From: JAJPHF01 sp035293805
Lineage (GTDB): Bacteria; Chloroflexota; UBA6077; JAJPHF01
Length of the DNA stretch: 64,000 bases
Direction: 5' to 3'
NCBI GenBank assembly: GCA_035293805.1
Contig: DATGMD010000046.1
Location: 62,001 to 126,000 of the forward strand
Position numbers and translations under genes: made by a program. Of the stretch, positions 1 to 7,738 are shown in pieces. Positions within the stretch are counted from its first letter, which is position 1. Every line of letters starts with the position of its first letter. Below the pieces are notes generated by a model. The model saw only the letters and a list, made by a program, of their open reading frames with translations. It made no database searches and had not been told where the DNA came from.

Positions 1-1
1 G

Positions 2-163
2 GCACTGCCGGACCGCGGCGCGGGCCTGGTGGTGCTCACGAACGCCGATACCGGCTGGGCGCTGGTCGAGGCGGTGGCGCGCGCCTGGGGCGACGCGCTC
101 GGCGTCGGGCCGGCGCCGACCGAGCTGCCGCGCGAGGAGCCCGTGAGCGCCAGCGCGCCGTAG
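2..163 (+). CDS. C-terminal fragment of a probable serine hydrolase (beta-lactamase class C-like)
   Basis: Only the last 53 codons are inside the window; the gene begins upstream of base 1 and ends at the TAG at 161-163. The visible piece contains GLVVLTNADTG followed by an amphipathic helix (ALVEAVARAWGDALG). That is how many class C beta-lactamase-like serine hydrolases and penicillin-binding-protein homologues end: a beta strand V-V-L-T-N in the sheet, then the closing helix. The catalytic SxxK and YxN motifs would lie upstream and cannot be checked. The next gene is convergent, 33 bases away. The family call rests on a short stretch and is moderate at best. Confidence 0.5.
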   Translation, partial: ALPDRGAGLVVLTNADTGWALVEAVARAWGDALGVGPAPTELPREEPVSASAP

Positions 164-196
164 CGAGCTGACAGACTGCTGTGGGCCTGCGGGCCG

Positions 197-1057
197 CTAG
201 TCCAGGCCGGCGAACAGGTCGGCGTCCTTCTCGCCGGGCGCGGGCGTGGGGTGGACGCGGATGAAGTAGGCGGTGCCGAACGCGACGCGCCGCACGTCTG
301 GCGGGATCTTCAGCCACCAGCTTTCCGGCTCGATCTGGGAGCGGTGGGCGGCGAGCGCCTGGCGCTGGATCTCGACGTAAGGCGACACGTCGATGGCGCA
401 GGTCGCGTCCTTCTTGGCGATCCCCCAGCGCCGGTTGTAGCGACGGCGGCGCGTGAGCCAGCTCTCCTCGAAGCCGGCCTCGATGAGCATGCGCGCGATC
501 TTGTTCCAGTTGCTGCGCACGGAGGCGATGCTGTACAGCCGCGCGGGCGACCAGGGCGGGCCGGCGTCGGGGTACTGCGCCGGGTCGCCGGCCGCGAAGA
601 AGGCGCGCTCGGTCACGGGATAGCACTTGACGTGGTCGGGGTGGCCGTAGCCGCTGCGGTTGGGCTCGGTGACGACGACCTGGGGCTGCAGCTCGCGGAT
701 GACGCGCACCAGCCGGCCGGCGGCCTCGTCCAGGTCGGCGTTGCAGAAGGCCGCCGGGTGGTTGTTCGCCTCCCAGCCCTCCATGCCCGAGTCGCGGTAG
801 CCCAGCAGGCGCAGCTCGGCCACCTTCAGGATGCGACACGACTCGCGTAGCTCGGCCAGGCGGATGTCGCGCAGGCGCGGCTTCGCCTCTTCGGGGTCGA
901 GGTCCGGGTCGAGGACCTCGCCCTCCTCGCCGCCCGTGCAGGTCACTACGGCCGTGGGCACGCCGAGGGCGCCGTAGCGCGCGAGCAGGCCGCCGGTGGC
1001 GCTCGCCTCGTCGTCGGGATGGGGGCGCACCACCATCAGGCGCACGCCAGTAGGCAT
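197..1057 (-). CDS. PIG-L/LmbE family deacetylase, mycothiol S-conjugate amidase (Mca)-like
   Basis: This 286-residue protein belongs to the zinc-dependent PIG-L (LmbE) de-N-acetylase family. The metal motif HPDDE is at residues 13-17 and the second metal/catalytic motif GHPDH at 138-142. The spacing and surrounding text (TCTGGEEGEVLDP near 40-52, RDSGM near 88-92, then GDPAQYPDAGPPW) resemble mycothiol S-conjugate amidase and MshB of Actinobacteria more than N-acetylglucosaminyl-phosphatidylinositol deacetylases. Such enzymes hydrolyse an amide on a glucosamine-inositol thiol or a related pseudo-disaccharide. The ATG at 1057 is preceded by AGGAG at good spacing. It lies 24 bases downstream of a membrane-protein gene on the same strand, so the two are probably co-transcribed. 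The true substrate is not shown by sequence. Confidence 0.8.
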   Translation of the reverse strand: MPTGVRLMVVRPHPDDEASATGGLLARYGALGVPTAVVTCTGGEEGEVLDPDLDPEEAKPRLRDIRLAELRESCRILKVAELRLLGYRDSGMEGWEANNHPAAFCNADLDEAAGRLVRVIRELQPQVVVTEPNRSGYGHPDHVKCYPVTERAFFAAGDPAQYPDAGPPWSPARLYSIASVRSNWNKIARMLIEAGFEESWLTRRRRYNRRWGIAKKDATCAIDVSPYVEIQRQALAAHRSQIEPESWWLKIPPDVRRVAFGTAYFIRVHPTPAPGEKDADLFAGLD

Positions 1058-1081
1058 GGGTCGTCTCCTCGGTTGGTTTCG

Positions 1082-1816
1082 TCAGGGCGCGCGATCGGCG
1101 TCGGCCAGGGCCGGCAGCGGCGCGTGGCGCCGCCCGGGCCAACGGGGCCGGGGCAGCGCGTGGACGTCGGGCAGCAGGTAGCCCGCCAGCAGCAGGCAGA
1201 CGCCCGGCGCCATCGCCAAGTAGAGATAGCTGTGCTGGCCCAGGCGCGTGAGCGTGCCGCCGCTGGCGACCACTAGCGTGCCCGCCGCGATCAGCAGCGT
1301 CGCGGCCACGCGCCGGTTCCAGCCGCCGCGCCAGGCCCGCCAGGCCGAGAGCAGGGCGCCGCCGACGACCACCAGCGTCCCGGCCACGTTCAAGCTGATG
1401 GTCAGCACGATCAGCGCCGGGCCCTTCTCGAGCGCCGCCCAGCCCTCCGCGCGCAGCGCCGTGGGGTCGACCGGCGTCGCGGCCACGAGCACGCCGGCCA
1501 GCGCGCTCAGCAGCAGCAGCGTCGTCAGCGCGGCGCTCGCCACGCGGCGCGGCGCCAGCAGGAACAGCGTGCCCAGCCCAAGATAGGCGGCGACGAGCGT
1601 CGCGCCGGAGAAGTAGTACAGCCGCGCCAGGAACGGGTTCCAGCCGCGCGCCCCCAACACCTCGCAGGCCGCGCCGAGCGCGAACAGGGCGAACGCCGCG
1701 ACCCAGACTAGCTCGTGCGTGCGGCCGCCGCGCCGGTAGCGCACCACCGCCGTCGCGGTGCAGGCGGCGCTCGCCAGGAGCGCGATCAGTGGAAAGACGA
1801 TCACGGGCAATCCCAC
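1082..1816 (-). CDS. Multi-spanning membrane protein of unknown function
   Basis: The 244-residue product has about seven hydrophobic segments spread over residues 3-215, with short polar loops. The helices near 35-55, 65-90, 95-115, 135-165 and 175-195 are clearest. The tail after about residue 220 is basic and proline-rich (PRPRWPGRRHAP). I recognise no catalytic motif or transporter signature. A good promoter lies just upstream (TTCACT, 17-bp spacer, TATGAT on the minus strand), placing the start of transcription about 12 bases before the ATG. It heads a two-gene unit with the Mca-like deacetylase. A role in the same pathway, such as export or sensing, would be inference only. Confidence 0.65.
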   Translation of the reverse strand: MGLPVIVFPLIALLASAACTATAVVRYRRGGRTHELVWVAAFALFALGAACEVLGARGWNPFLARLYYFSGATLVAAYLGLGTLFLLAPRRVASAALTTLLLLSALAGVLVAATPVDPTALRAEGWAALEKGPALIVLTISLNVAGTLVVVGGALLSAWRAWRGGWNRRVAATLLIAAGTLVVASGGTLTRLGQHSYLYLAMAPGVCLLLAGYLLPDVHALPRPRWPGRRHAPLPALADADRAP

Positions 1817-1834
1817 CGGACGGGGCTAAACCGC

Positions 1835-1863
1835 ATCATAGACCCTCTGCCGCAGCCAGTGAA
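1835..1863 (-). promoter_or_regulatory. Promoter for the membrane protein / deacetylase unit
   Basis: On the minus strand TTCACT (1858-1863) is followed by a 17-bp spacer and TATGAT (1835-1840), close to the sigma-70 consensus. The downstream ATG is at 1816. Confidence 0.5.
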
Positions 1864-1960
1864 CTCCGCGCACACGGCAAATTGGCCGCGACCGGTCGCG
1901 ACAGTGGGGGCCAGGCTGCCGGGGCGGCGGGCCTCCTTGTTCAGTGTAGCAAGCGCTGCG

Positions 1961-2019
1961 TGCCGGCGTCCTGAGTGTCCGTGTACCACGCGCGGCCTGC
2001 CGGCGTCCTGAGTGTCCGT
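1961..2019 (+). repeat. 22-bp direct repeat in a promoter region
   Basis: A perfect 22-bp sequence beginning TGCCGGCGTC occurs at 1961-1982 and again at 1998-2019, start to start 37 bp. The second copy covers the -35 and spacer of the promoter of the next gene; the first copy is followed by TACCAC instead of TACAAT. Confidence 0.9.
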
Positions 2020-2026
2020 CTACAAT
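1997..2026 (+). promoter_or_regulatory. Promoter for the TenA-like gene
   Basis: CTGCCG (1997-2002), 18-bp spacer, TACAAT (2021-2026). The -10 lies 29 bases before the preferred ATG at 2055 and overlaps the alternative ATG at 2025, which argues for the 2055 start. Confidence 0.5.
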
Positions 2027-2054
2027 GAAACAATGGCAGCCGAGGAGGAGCGCG

Positions 2055-2747
2055 ATGGTCGCCCAGGAGACCCTATCCGGAGCCGAGTTCGTGCGGCAGC
2101 TCAAGGCGGAGATCGCCGCCTCGCCGCTGCTCCGCGTGGACCACCCGTTCGTCAAGGCCGTGAGCGCGGGCACGGCGTCGCGCGAGCTGGTGCGCGAGTG
2201 GACGCGGCAGGACTACAAGTTCCGCGCCGCGGTGCCGCGCATCGCCATGCTGCGCTACCTGGCGTGCAGCGATCCGGAGTTCGCGCGTCGCCTCTACGGA
2301 GTGGTCGAGGAGGAGACGGAGGGCCTGGCTACCGGCAGCGCCGGGCACATCAACCTGTTTCTGGACTTCGCGGCCGCGCTGGGGCTGAGCCGCGCCGAGC
2401 TGGAGCAGGCGCCGCTGCGCCCGGCGACCGCGGCCCACCTGTACTACGCCGAGCTGGTGATCCATACGCTGCCCTGGTTCATCGTCATCGCGGCCCAGCT
2501 AGCCGCCGAGGCCACCCTGCCCCCGGCGGCGGCGGCGCTGGCGCGCGGCTTCGTGGAGCACTACGGCCTGCGGCCCGAGGACGTGCGCTTCTTCACGGTA
2601 CACGTGGAGGCCGACGAGGACCATGGCTCGCTCGCCGAGGAGGTGGCGGTGCGCTACCTGACCACGCCGCCGCTCCAGCAGCTCGCGCGCGAGACGGCCA
2701 TGCGCCGCCTGGAGCTACAATACGACCTGTGGACGATTGATCTCTGA
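2055..2747 (+). CDS. TenA / heme-oxygenase-fold (iron-containing redox enzyme-like) protein
   Basis: This all-helical 230-residue protein matches the TenA/PqqC/CADD-type heme-oxygenase-like fold. Typical features are the N-terminal LSGAEFVRQLKAEI helix, the WTRQDYKFRAAVPR helix, paired acidic residues in VVEEETEG, and a late helix HVEADEDHG. The acidic and histidine positions could support a metal site as in the iron-containing redox members, or it could be a TenA-type thiaminase; no thiamine genes are nearby. The ATG at 2055 follows GAGGAGGAG; an in-frame ATG 30 bases upstream overlaps the predicted -10 element. It is convergent with the next gene, with a strong hairpin between them. Confidence 0.7.
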   Translation: MVAQETLSGAEFVRQLKAEIAASPLLRVDHPFVKAVSAGTASRELVREWTRQDYKFRAAVPRIAMLRYLACSDPEFARRLYGVVEEETEGLATGSAGHINLFLDFAAALGLSRAELEQAPLRPATAAHLYYAELVIHTLPWFIVIAAQLAAEATLPPAAAALARGFVEHYGLRPEDVRFFTVHVEADEDHGSLAEEVAVRYLTTPPLQQLARETAMRRLELQYDLWTIDL

Positions 2748-2797
2748 GGGTGCGGCCGTCTTCGATAGCGGCTTTCAGGACGATTGACGCGGGCCAT

Positions 2798-2834
2798 ACC
2801 GGCCGGGCGGCGGGGGACGAGCCCCCGCCCTACC
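2798..2834 (+). repeat. REP-like palindromic repeat, copy 1
   Basis: An intergenic palindrome with core GGGGACGAGCCCC flanked by GGCCGGGCGGC and GCCCTAC. It matches, in the opposite orientation, copies at 42755-42793 and 50079-50112. Confidence 0.75.
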
Positions 2835-2875
2835 CTTGTCGCCCAATGGCCGCCGAAACCGCTGGAGGCGCCAAG

Positions 2876-2906
2876 AGCGGGGAGGTAGCCTAGCTGCCTC
2901 CCCGCT
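2876..2906. terminator. Bidirectional hairpin between convergent genes
   Basis: A 14-bp stem (one G-T wobble) with a 3-base loop, beginning AGCGGGGAGG and ending CCTCCCCGCT. No T-tract follows on either strand. It sits between two converging stop codons and has the same design as the hairpins at 7678 and 32934. Confidence 0.7.
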
Positions 2907-2959
2907 CGATCGTCGTGTGGTGCCTGCGGCGACTGGTATTCGCCGGCAAGCGGCTCCGG

Positions 2960-3532
2960 CTAGCGGATGCCGCCGGTCATGCCGCGCTGGTCCTCGGCGC
3001 TCTCGGTCTTGGGCGGCACGGTCGCCCGGCCGACAGCCTGCACGTTCTCGCCGGAGGTCTCGCCGCCCGCCGCCTCGAGGACCCCACGCGCCTTGCCGTA
3101 GCCGTGCTCGTCGGTGCGCACGGTCACCAGGTAGCCGCCGGCCGCGAAGCGCTCGTTGGCCCAGCGCGCCTCTTCCTCGGGCACACCCGCCTTGACGAGT
3201 GCGCCCGTGATGCCGCCGACCACGGCACCCGTCACGCCGCCGGTCACCACGCCGGCCAGCCCCGCGGCCAGCGGCCCGACGGCCACGACGGGGCCAATGC
3301 CGGGGATCAGCATCGCCGCGGCGCCGAGCAGCAGCCCGAAGATGCCGCCCGTCACCGCGCCCTGGCCCGCCGAGACGTTGTCCCGATCAGTATCGGCGAG
3401 CCCGGCGCGGCCCTCCATGCCGCGGCCCATGATGCTGATGTCGTCCTTGTCGTAGCCCGCCGCGCGGAGGGCATCATACGCCCGGTCCGCCGCGCCCCGG
3501 TCACGAAAGTAGCCGACTGCGGTGCGATCCAT
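2960..3532 (-). CDS. YflT/GsiB-type general stress protein with glycine-zipper core
   Basis: The 190-residue protein starts with a heat-induced YflT-like domain (AVGYFRDRGAADRAYDALRAAGY) that resembles general stress protein 17M. It continues with a glycine/alanine-rich segment of about 60 residues with GxxxG repeats (GGIFGLLLGAA, GVVTGGVTGAVVGGITGAL), which could insert in or pack against membranes. It ends with a small alpha/beta region (ERFAAGGYLVTVRTDEHG). The ATG at 3532 is preceded by a GGGAGG-type ribosome site. A longer reading upstream gains no homology and lacks such a site. The molecular role is unknown; stress induction is inferred from the family. Confidence 0.65.
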   Translation of the reverse strand: MDRTAVGYFRDRGAADRAYDALRAAGYDKDDISIMGRGMEGRAGLADTDRDNVSAGQGAVTGGIFGLLLGAAAMLIPGIGPVVAVGPLAAGLAGVVTGGVTGAVVGGITGALVKAGVPEEEARWANERFAAGGYLVTVRTDEHGYGKARGVLEAAGGETSGENVQAVGRATVPPKTESAEDQRGMTGGIR

Positions 3533-3906
3533 CTCCCTGCCTCCCTCGCGCCGACCGAGGCCCCCGGCCACACTGGCGGGACCGGCCGGCGCCACTCCAA
3601 GTTAACGCCACCTGAAAGCGCAGGATGCATGCCAGGCGGCCACCGCGGGCGACGGCCGGTGGGGCGGTGGCGCTGCCGCGAGTCGCCGGACCGCCGCGTC
3701 GGAGCGCTTCGGACCGTGTGCTAGAATGAACAAGTACGGTAAGCCCGCCTGCAGCCGCCGGTGGCCCGAACGGGCCCGGCGATTCCCTGCGGCGGGCCCT
3801 GGTGGTCGCGGCCGGGTACGACGGGGTTCCCGGGCACGTCGGCTGGTGCCAGCGAACGTGCTCCTGGCCCCGCGGGCGCCCGCCCAAGCAGCAGCAGGAG
3901 GACGGC
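3533..3906 (+). other. 374-bp divergent intergenic region with a long aldolase leader
   Basis: No convincing gene is present. An extended -10 element on the plus strand at 3719-3727 would give the aldolase mRNA a leader of about 170 bases that is GC-rich and can form several stems. I see no match to a riboswitch class I know. Confidence 0.5.
3719..3727 (+). promoter_or_regulatory. Extended -10 promoter for the aldolase gene
   Basis: TGCTAGAAT reads as an extended -10 (TGN followed by TAGAAT). No good -35 is seen. Confidence 0.35.
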
Positions 3907-4803
3907 GTGCCAGTCGATCTCGACTCCCTCAACCTCAGCATGGGCAAGAAGGCGCGGATGTACAACCTGTTCTATGCCCACGGGCCCGGGCATGGAATGG
4001 GCATGTTCCTGCCCGTGGACCAGGGGCTCGAGCACGGCCCGCGCGACTTCTTTGCCAACCCCGATAGCCAGGACCCGGACTTCGAGATGCGCCTCGCCGA
4101 GGCGGGCAACTTCTCGGCGATCGTGTTCCAGATCGGCATCGCCGAGAAGTACTGCTATCCCTACGCCGGCCGCGTGCCGCTCGTGCTCAAGCTGAACGGC
4201 AAGACGGAGATCCCCTCCTCCGACGAGGCGTTGTCGCCACAGATCGCCATGGTCGAGGACGCCGTGCGGCTGGGCGCCTCGGCGGTCGGCTACACGCTCT
4301 ACGTCGGCTCGCCGAAGCAGTCGGAGGACTTCATCCAGTTCGGCCGCATCCGCCTCGAGGCCGAGCGGATGGGGATGCCCGTGATCGTCTGGTCGTACCC
4401 GCGCGGCCGGGCGATCGAGGAGAAGGGCGGGCAGCTCACGTCGTGGGCCATCGAGTACGCCGCGCGCGTGGCGGCTGAGCTGGGCGCCGACGTGGTGAAG
4501 GTGAACCTGCCTGAATACAGCGCGGAGAAGCACGCCCGCACGCCGAAGGAGTACAGCTCGCGCATGTTCGGCGAGGAAGAGGCGGTGCGGCGCGTGGTGG
4601 CCGCGGCCGGCAAGATCCCCGTGCTGGTATCGGGCGGCAGCCAGGTGTCCGACGAGGACGTGCTGCACAAGGCCGAGCTGAGCATTAAGAACGGCGCGAC
4701 GGGGCTCATCTTCGGGCGGAACGTGTGGCAGCGCCAGTGGGACGACGCGCTGCGAATTACCAACCGCATCCGCGAGATGATGGTAGAATACCGGCAGCGG
4801 TGA
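3907..4803 (+). CDS. Class I fructose-bisphosphate aldolase, DhnA/FbaB type
   Basis: The 298-residue protein is a DeoC/LacD-superfamily TIM barrel of the archaeal-type (DhnA) class I aldolases, which cleave or form fructose-1,6-bisphosphate through a lysine Schiff base. Visible hallmarks are PVDQGLEHGPRDFF near the N-terminus, WSYPRGRAIE, the probable Schiff-base lysine in GADVVKVNLPE, VSGGSQ, and a phosphate-binding GLIFGRNVWQR near the C-terminus. I choose the GTG at 3907 because AGGAGG precedes it at 6 bases and homologous sequence begins there; codons upstream are not protein-like. A rho-independent terminator follows. It lies upstream of korAB, which suits gluconeogenic or central carbon flow, but the terminator separates the transcripts. 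Confidence 0.85.
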   Translation: MPVDLDSLNLSMGKKARMYNLFYAHGPGHGMGMFLPVDQGLEHGPRDFFANPDSQDPDFEMRLAEAGNFSAIVFQIGIAEKYCYPYAGRVPLVLKLNGKTEIPSSDEALSPQIAMVEDAVRLGASAVGYTLYVGSPKQSEDFIQFGRIRLEAERMGMPVIVWSYPRGRAIEEKGGQLTSWAIEYAARVAAELGADVVKVNLPEYSAEKHARTPKEYSSRMFGEEEAVRRVVAAAGKIPVLVSGGSQVSDEDVLHKAELSIKNGATGLIFGRNVWQRQWDDALRITNRIREMMVEYRQR

Positions 4804-4834
4804 GCGCCTCGCGCTAGTGTTCCCGCGACGGAGA

Positions 4835-4869
4835 CCCGACGCCGTGGCACCGCGGCGTCGGGCTTTGTT
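4835..4869 (+). terminator. Rho-independent terminator after the aldolase gene
   Basis: A 10-bp perfect stem (CCCGACGCCG with CGGCGTCGGG) and 8-base loop, followed by CTTTGTT, 31 bases after the stop codon. Confidence 0.8.
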
Positions 4870-4992
4870 GCGCCGGCCGGCGTGCGGCCGTCCGCCAAGC
4901 AAGTGGGTTCCCGTCCTCAATCGCGGTGAGCCGGGTCACACTGTGTCTAACGCGCCTCACCGACCAGGACCGAGCCCGGTATGGAGGCAATG

Positions 4993-6768
4993 ATGCCGAA
5001 AACCGACCTAGTGATCCGAGTGGCCGGCGAGGCGGGCGAAGGCGTCCTCAGCACCGGCCAGCTCCTGGTGCAGGCGGCGGCACGCGCCGGTTATCGCGTG
5101 CTCACCGACTTTAGCCCGCCCGCCGAGATCAAGGGCGGCTACTCCCTGTTTCAGCTCCGGATTGGCAGCCACCAGTTTTACTCGCGCGGCGATCAGGTGG
5201 ACGTGCTCCTCTGCATGAACCAGGAGGCGTTCGATCTGAGCATCGACGACCTGGCCGAGGGCGGCCTCCTCATCTACGACCCCGGCGAGCTGCAGCCCCC
5301 CACCAGCCCGAGCCGCGAGCAGTACGGCGTGCCGTTCAGCGAGATCGCGCGGACGCAGCTCAAGTTCGAGCTGGGCAAGAACGTCGTGGCGGTGGGCGCG
5401 CTGGCCGCACTGTTCGGCCTGCCCGAAGAGTACATTCAGAAGCTGCTGCAGCAGCGCTTCGGCGGCCGCGGCGCCGACATCCTGACGAAGAACGAGGCGG
5501 CGCTGCAGGCGGGCCTCGGCTACGTCCGCGAGCACGTCCTGAGCGCGCCGGGCTTCACGGCCGAGCGCTACGCGGTCGAGCGGGGCGAGCCGGCCCGGGA
5601 CCGCATCGTGCTGTCGGGCAACCAGGCGGTGAGCCTGGGGGCGCTGGCGGCCGGCGTGGAGTTCTTCGCCGGCTACCCGATCACGCCTGCCAGCGACATC
5701 ATGGAGTTCCTCGCCGCCGAGCTGCCGAAGGTGGGGGGCTCGGTGATCCAGGCCGAGGACGAGATCGCGTCGATCAACATGGTGCTGGGCGCCTCGTTCG
5801 CCGGCAAGCGGGCGATGACCTCGACCTCCGGCCCCGGCGTCAGCCTGATGATCGAGGCGCTCGGCCTGGGCGCCATGGCCGAGCTGCCCTGCGTGCTCGT
5901 CGACGCGCAGCGCGCCGGCCCGTCCACGGGCATGCCCACGCGTCACGAGCAGGGCGACCTCTTCATGGCGGCGACCGGCGGCCACGGCGACATCCAGCGC
6001 ATCGTGCTGGCGCCGACCTCCGTGGAGGACTGCTTCTACCAGGTGCAGAACGCCTTCAACCTGGCCGACAAGTACCAGATGCCCGTGATCGTGCTGCAGG
6101 ACACGGTGCTGGCGGTGCGGAACGAGAGCATCCCGCGGCCCGACCCGAACCGGATTCCGCGGCAGACGCGGCTGCTCTACCAGCCGAATGGCAACGGCCA
6201 CGGCGCCCCGCCGCCGCACGAGGGCTACTTCTCGCGCTACGCGCTCACGGAGAGCGGCATCTCGCCGGTATCCGTCCCCGGGCAGCCCGGCGGGCAGTAC
6301 GTGGCGACGGGCCTGGAGCACAGCGAGGAGGGCCGGCCCCGCTACGACCCGGTGACCAAGCGCGAGATGACCGAGAAGCGCATGAAGAAACTGGCCGCCG
6401 CGCCGCAGGACGCGCCCGAGGCGGAGTACTGGGGCGACCCGGCGGCGGAGATCGGCATCATCACCTGGGGCTCGACGGCGGGGCCGGTGCAGGAGGCGAT
6501 CCGCCTGGCGGCGGCGGAGGGCATCCGCGTGGCGGGCATGGCGCCGAAGATGCTCTGGCCGGTGGCCGCGGGCCAGATCGAGCCGTTCCTGCAGGGCAAG
6601 CAGGACGTGCTGGTCGCCGAGGTGAACTACAGCGGGCAGTTTGCCGACATTCTGGCGGCGCGCTTCGGGCGCCCGTTCGAGAAGCTAACGGTGTACGCGG
6701 GCGAGGCGTTCCGCGTGCGCGACATCCTCGCCGCGATCCGGGCCCAGGCCCGCGCCGCGGTCCGCTAG
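4993..6768 (+). CDS. korA: 2-oxoacid:ferredoxin oxidoreductase, fused gamma-alpha subunit
   Basis: About 591 residues. The first ~180 are the gamma domain (RVAGEAGEGVLSTGQLL, FSPPAEIKGGYSLFQLR). The rest is the alpha subunit, with the GYPITPASDIME signature, the pyrimidine-binding region (QAEDEIASINMVLGASFAGKRAMT) and STSGPGVSLM. With KorB it oxidatively decarboxylates 2-oxoglutarate or another 2-oxoacid to the acyl-CoA, reducing ferredoxin. The gamma-alpha fusion is typical of KorA in Actinobacteria, Chloroflexota and others. ATG codons at 4981, 4990 and 4993 are in frame; GGAGG at 4983-4987 fits best with 4993. korB follows 12 bases later. No iron-sulfur delta subunit is present. Substrate preference cannot be read from the sequence. 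Confidence 0.92.
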   Translation: MPKTDLVIRVAGEAGEGVLSTGQLLVQAAARAGYRVLTDFSPPAEIKGGYSLFQLRIGSHQFYSRGDQVDVLLCMNQEAFDLSIDDLAEGGLLIYDPGELQPPTSPSREQYGVPFSEIARTQLKFELGKNVVAVGALAALFGLPEEYIQKLLQQRFGGRGADILTKNEAALQAGLGYVREHVLSAPGFTAERYAVERGEPARDRIVLSGNQAVSLGALAAGVEFFAGYPITPASDIMEFLAAELPKVGGSVIQAEDEIASINMVLGASFAGKRAMTSTSGPGVSLMIEALGLGAMAELPCVLVDAQRAGPSTGMPTRHEQGDLFMAATGGHGDIQRIVLAPTSVEDCFYQVQNAFNLADKYQMPVIVLQDTVLAVRNESIPRPDPNRIPRQTRLLYQPNGNGHGAPPPHEGYFSRYALTESGISPVSVPGQPGGQYVATGLEHSEEGRPRYDPVTKREMTEKRMKKLAAAPQDAPEAEYWGDPAAEIGIITWGSTAGPVQEAIRLAAAEGIRVAGMAPKMLWPVAAGQIEPFLQGKQDVLVAEVNYSGQFADILAARFGRPFEKLTVYAGEAFRVRDILAAIRAQARAAVR

Positions 6769-6780
6769 GGGCAGGAGAGT

Positions 6781-7644
6781 ATGGCTGAGACGATTACGCT
6801 GACCCATTCGCTCGACGACTACAAGAGCGACGAGAAGCCGACCTGGTGCCCCGGCTGCGGCGACTTCGGCGTGCTGAACGCGCTCTACAACGCGATGCGG
6901 GCGAAGAACTACGACCCGAAGGACGTCGTGCTCGTCTCGGGCATCGGCTGCTCCAGTCGCCTGCCGTTCTTCGTCTCGACGTACGGCTTCCACGGCGTCC
7001 ACGGTCGGGCGATGCCGATCGCGACGGGCGTGAAGGTGGCGCGGCCGGAGCTCAACGTGCTGGTGCTCGGCGGCGATGGCGATGCCTTCGCCATCGGCGG
7101 CGGCCACTTCATGCACGCGGCGCGGCGCAACCTGAACCTGACCTATGTCATCATGGACAACCAGACTTACGGCCTGACCAAGGGCCAGGCGTCGCCCACG
7201 GCGCAGCTCGGCTACGTCCACAAGGCGGCGCCCAAGGGCACCGTCGAGGCGCCGGTGAACCCGCTGCTGCTGGCGATGGCCTGCGGCGCGAGCTTCGTGG
7301 CGCGCGGCTTCTCGGGCCAGCCGAAGGACCTGGCGCAGCTCATGCTGGCGGGCATCGAGCACAACGGGCTGGCGATCATCGACACGTACAGTCCGTGCCC
7401 GACGTTCAACCGCGTGAACACCTTCAAGACCTACCGCGAGGAGGTCGCGCCGCTGCCGGCCGACCACGACCCGCACGACTTCGAGGCGGCGCTGCGCATC
7501 GCGGCGAGCCAGGAGCCGCGCTACCTCGGCGTGATCTACCAGCGCGAGGGCCCGAGCTACGACGAGCTGCTCGCGGCACGCAAGACGGGCACCCAGGCCG
7601 ACCTGCCGCAGCTCCTGGAGAGCCTCTTCGACCGCTACAGCTAG
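6781..7644 (+). CDS. korB: 2-oxoacid:ferredoxin oxidoreductase beta subunit
   Basis: The 287-residue product is the thiamine-diphosphate-binding beta subunit. CPGCGDFG near residue 23, GIGCSSR near 58, the thiamine-diphosphate/magnesium motif GGDGDAFAIGGGH and NQTYGLTKGQ are all present. The conserved cysteines of the first two motifs bind the single iron-sulfur cluster of this subunit in characterised relatives. It ends with YQREGPSYDEL, usual for the 2-oxoglutarate-type enzymes. AGGAG precedes the ATG and the gene is clearly co-transcribed with korA. A long hairpin follows the stop codon, between this gene and the convergent response regulator. Confidence 0.93.
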   Translation: MAETITLTHSLDDYKSDEKPTWCPGCGDFGVLNALYNAMRAKNYDPKDVVLVSGIGCSSRLPFFVSTYGFHGVHGRAMPIATGVKVARPELNVLVLGGDGDAFAIGGGHFMHAARRNLNLTYVIMDNQTYGLTKGQASPTAQLGYVHKAAPKGTVEAPVNPLLLAMACGASFVARGFSGQPKDLAQLMLAGIEHNGLAIIDTYSPCPTFNRVNTFKTYREEVAPLPADHDPHDFEAALRIAASQEPRYLGVIYQREGPSYDELLAARKTGTQADLPQLLESLFDRYS

Positions 7645-7677
7645 GGCCCAGGCGCAGCCCGCGGGACGAACTGCGCG

Positions 7678-7719
7678 GCAGCGGCCGACCAGACCGCAGA
7701 TGGTCTGGTCGGCCGCTGC
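7678..7719. terminator. 18-bp-stem hairpin between convergent genes
   Basis: Arms 7678-7695 and 7702-7719 are perfectly complementary with a 6-base loop. There is no T-tract. Placed to stop transcription from korB and from the converging response-regulator gene. Confidence 0.75.
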
Positions 7720-7738
7720 TACGATGACGACTGCCGCG

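Noticed and set aside
36..1142. Long open frame of arginine/proline-rich sequence opposite and across the deacetylase gene
   Set aside because: Antisense/shadow frame created by high GC; no homology, and it crosses two real gene boundaries.
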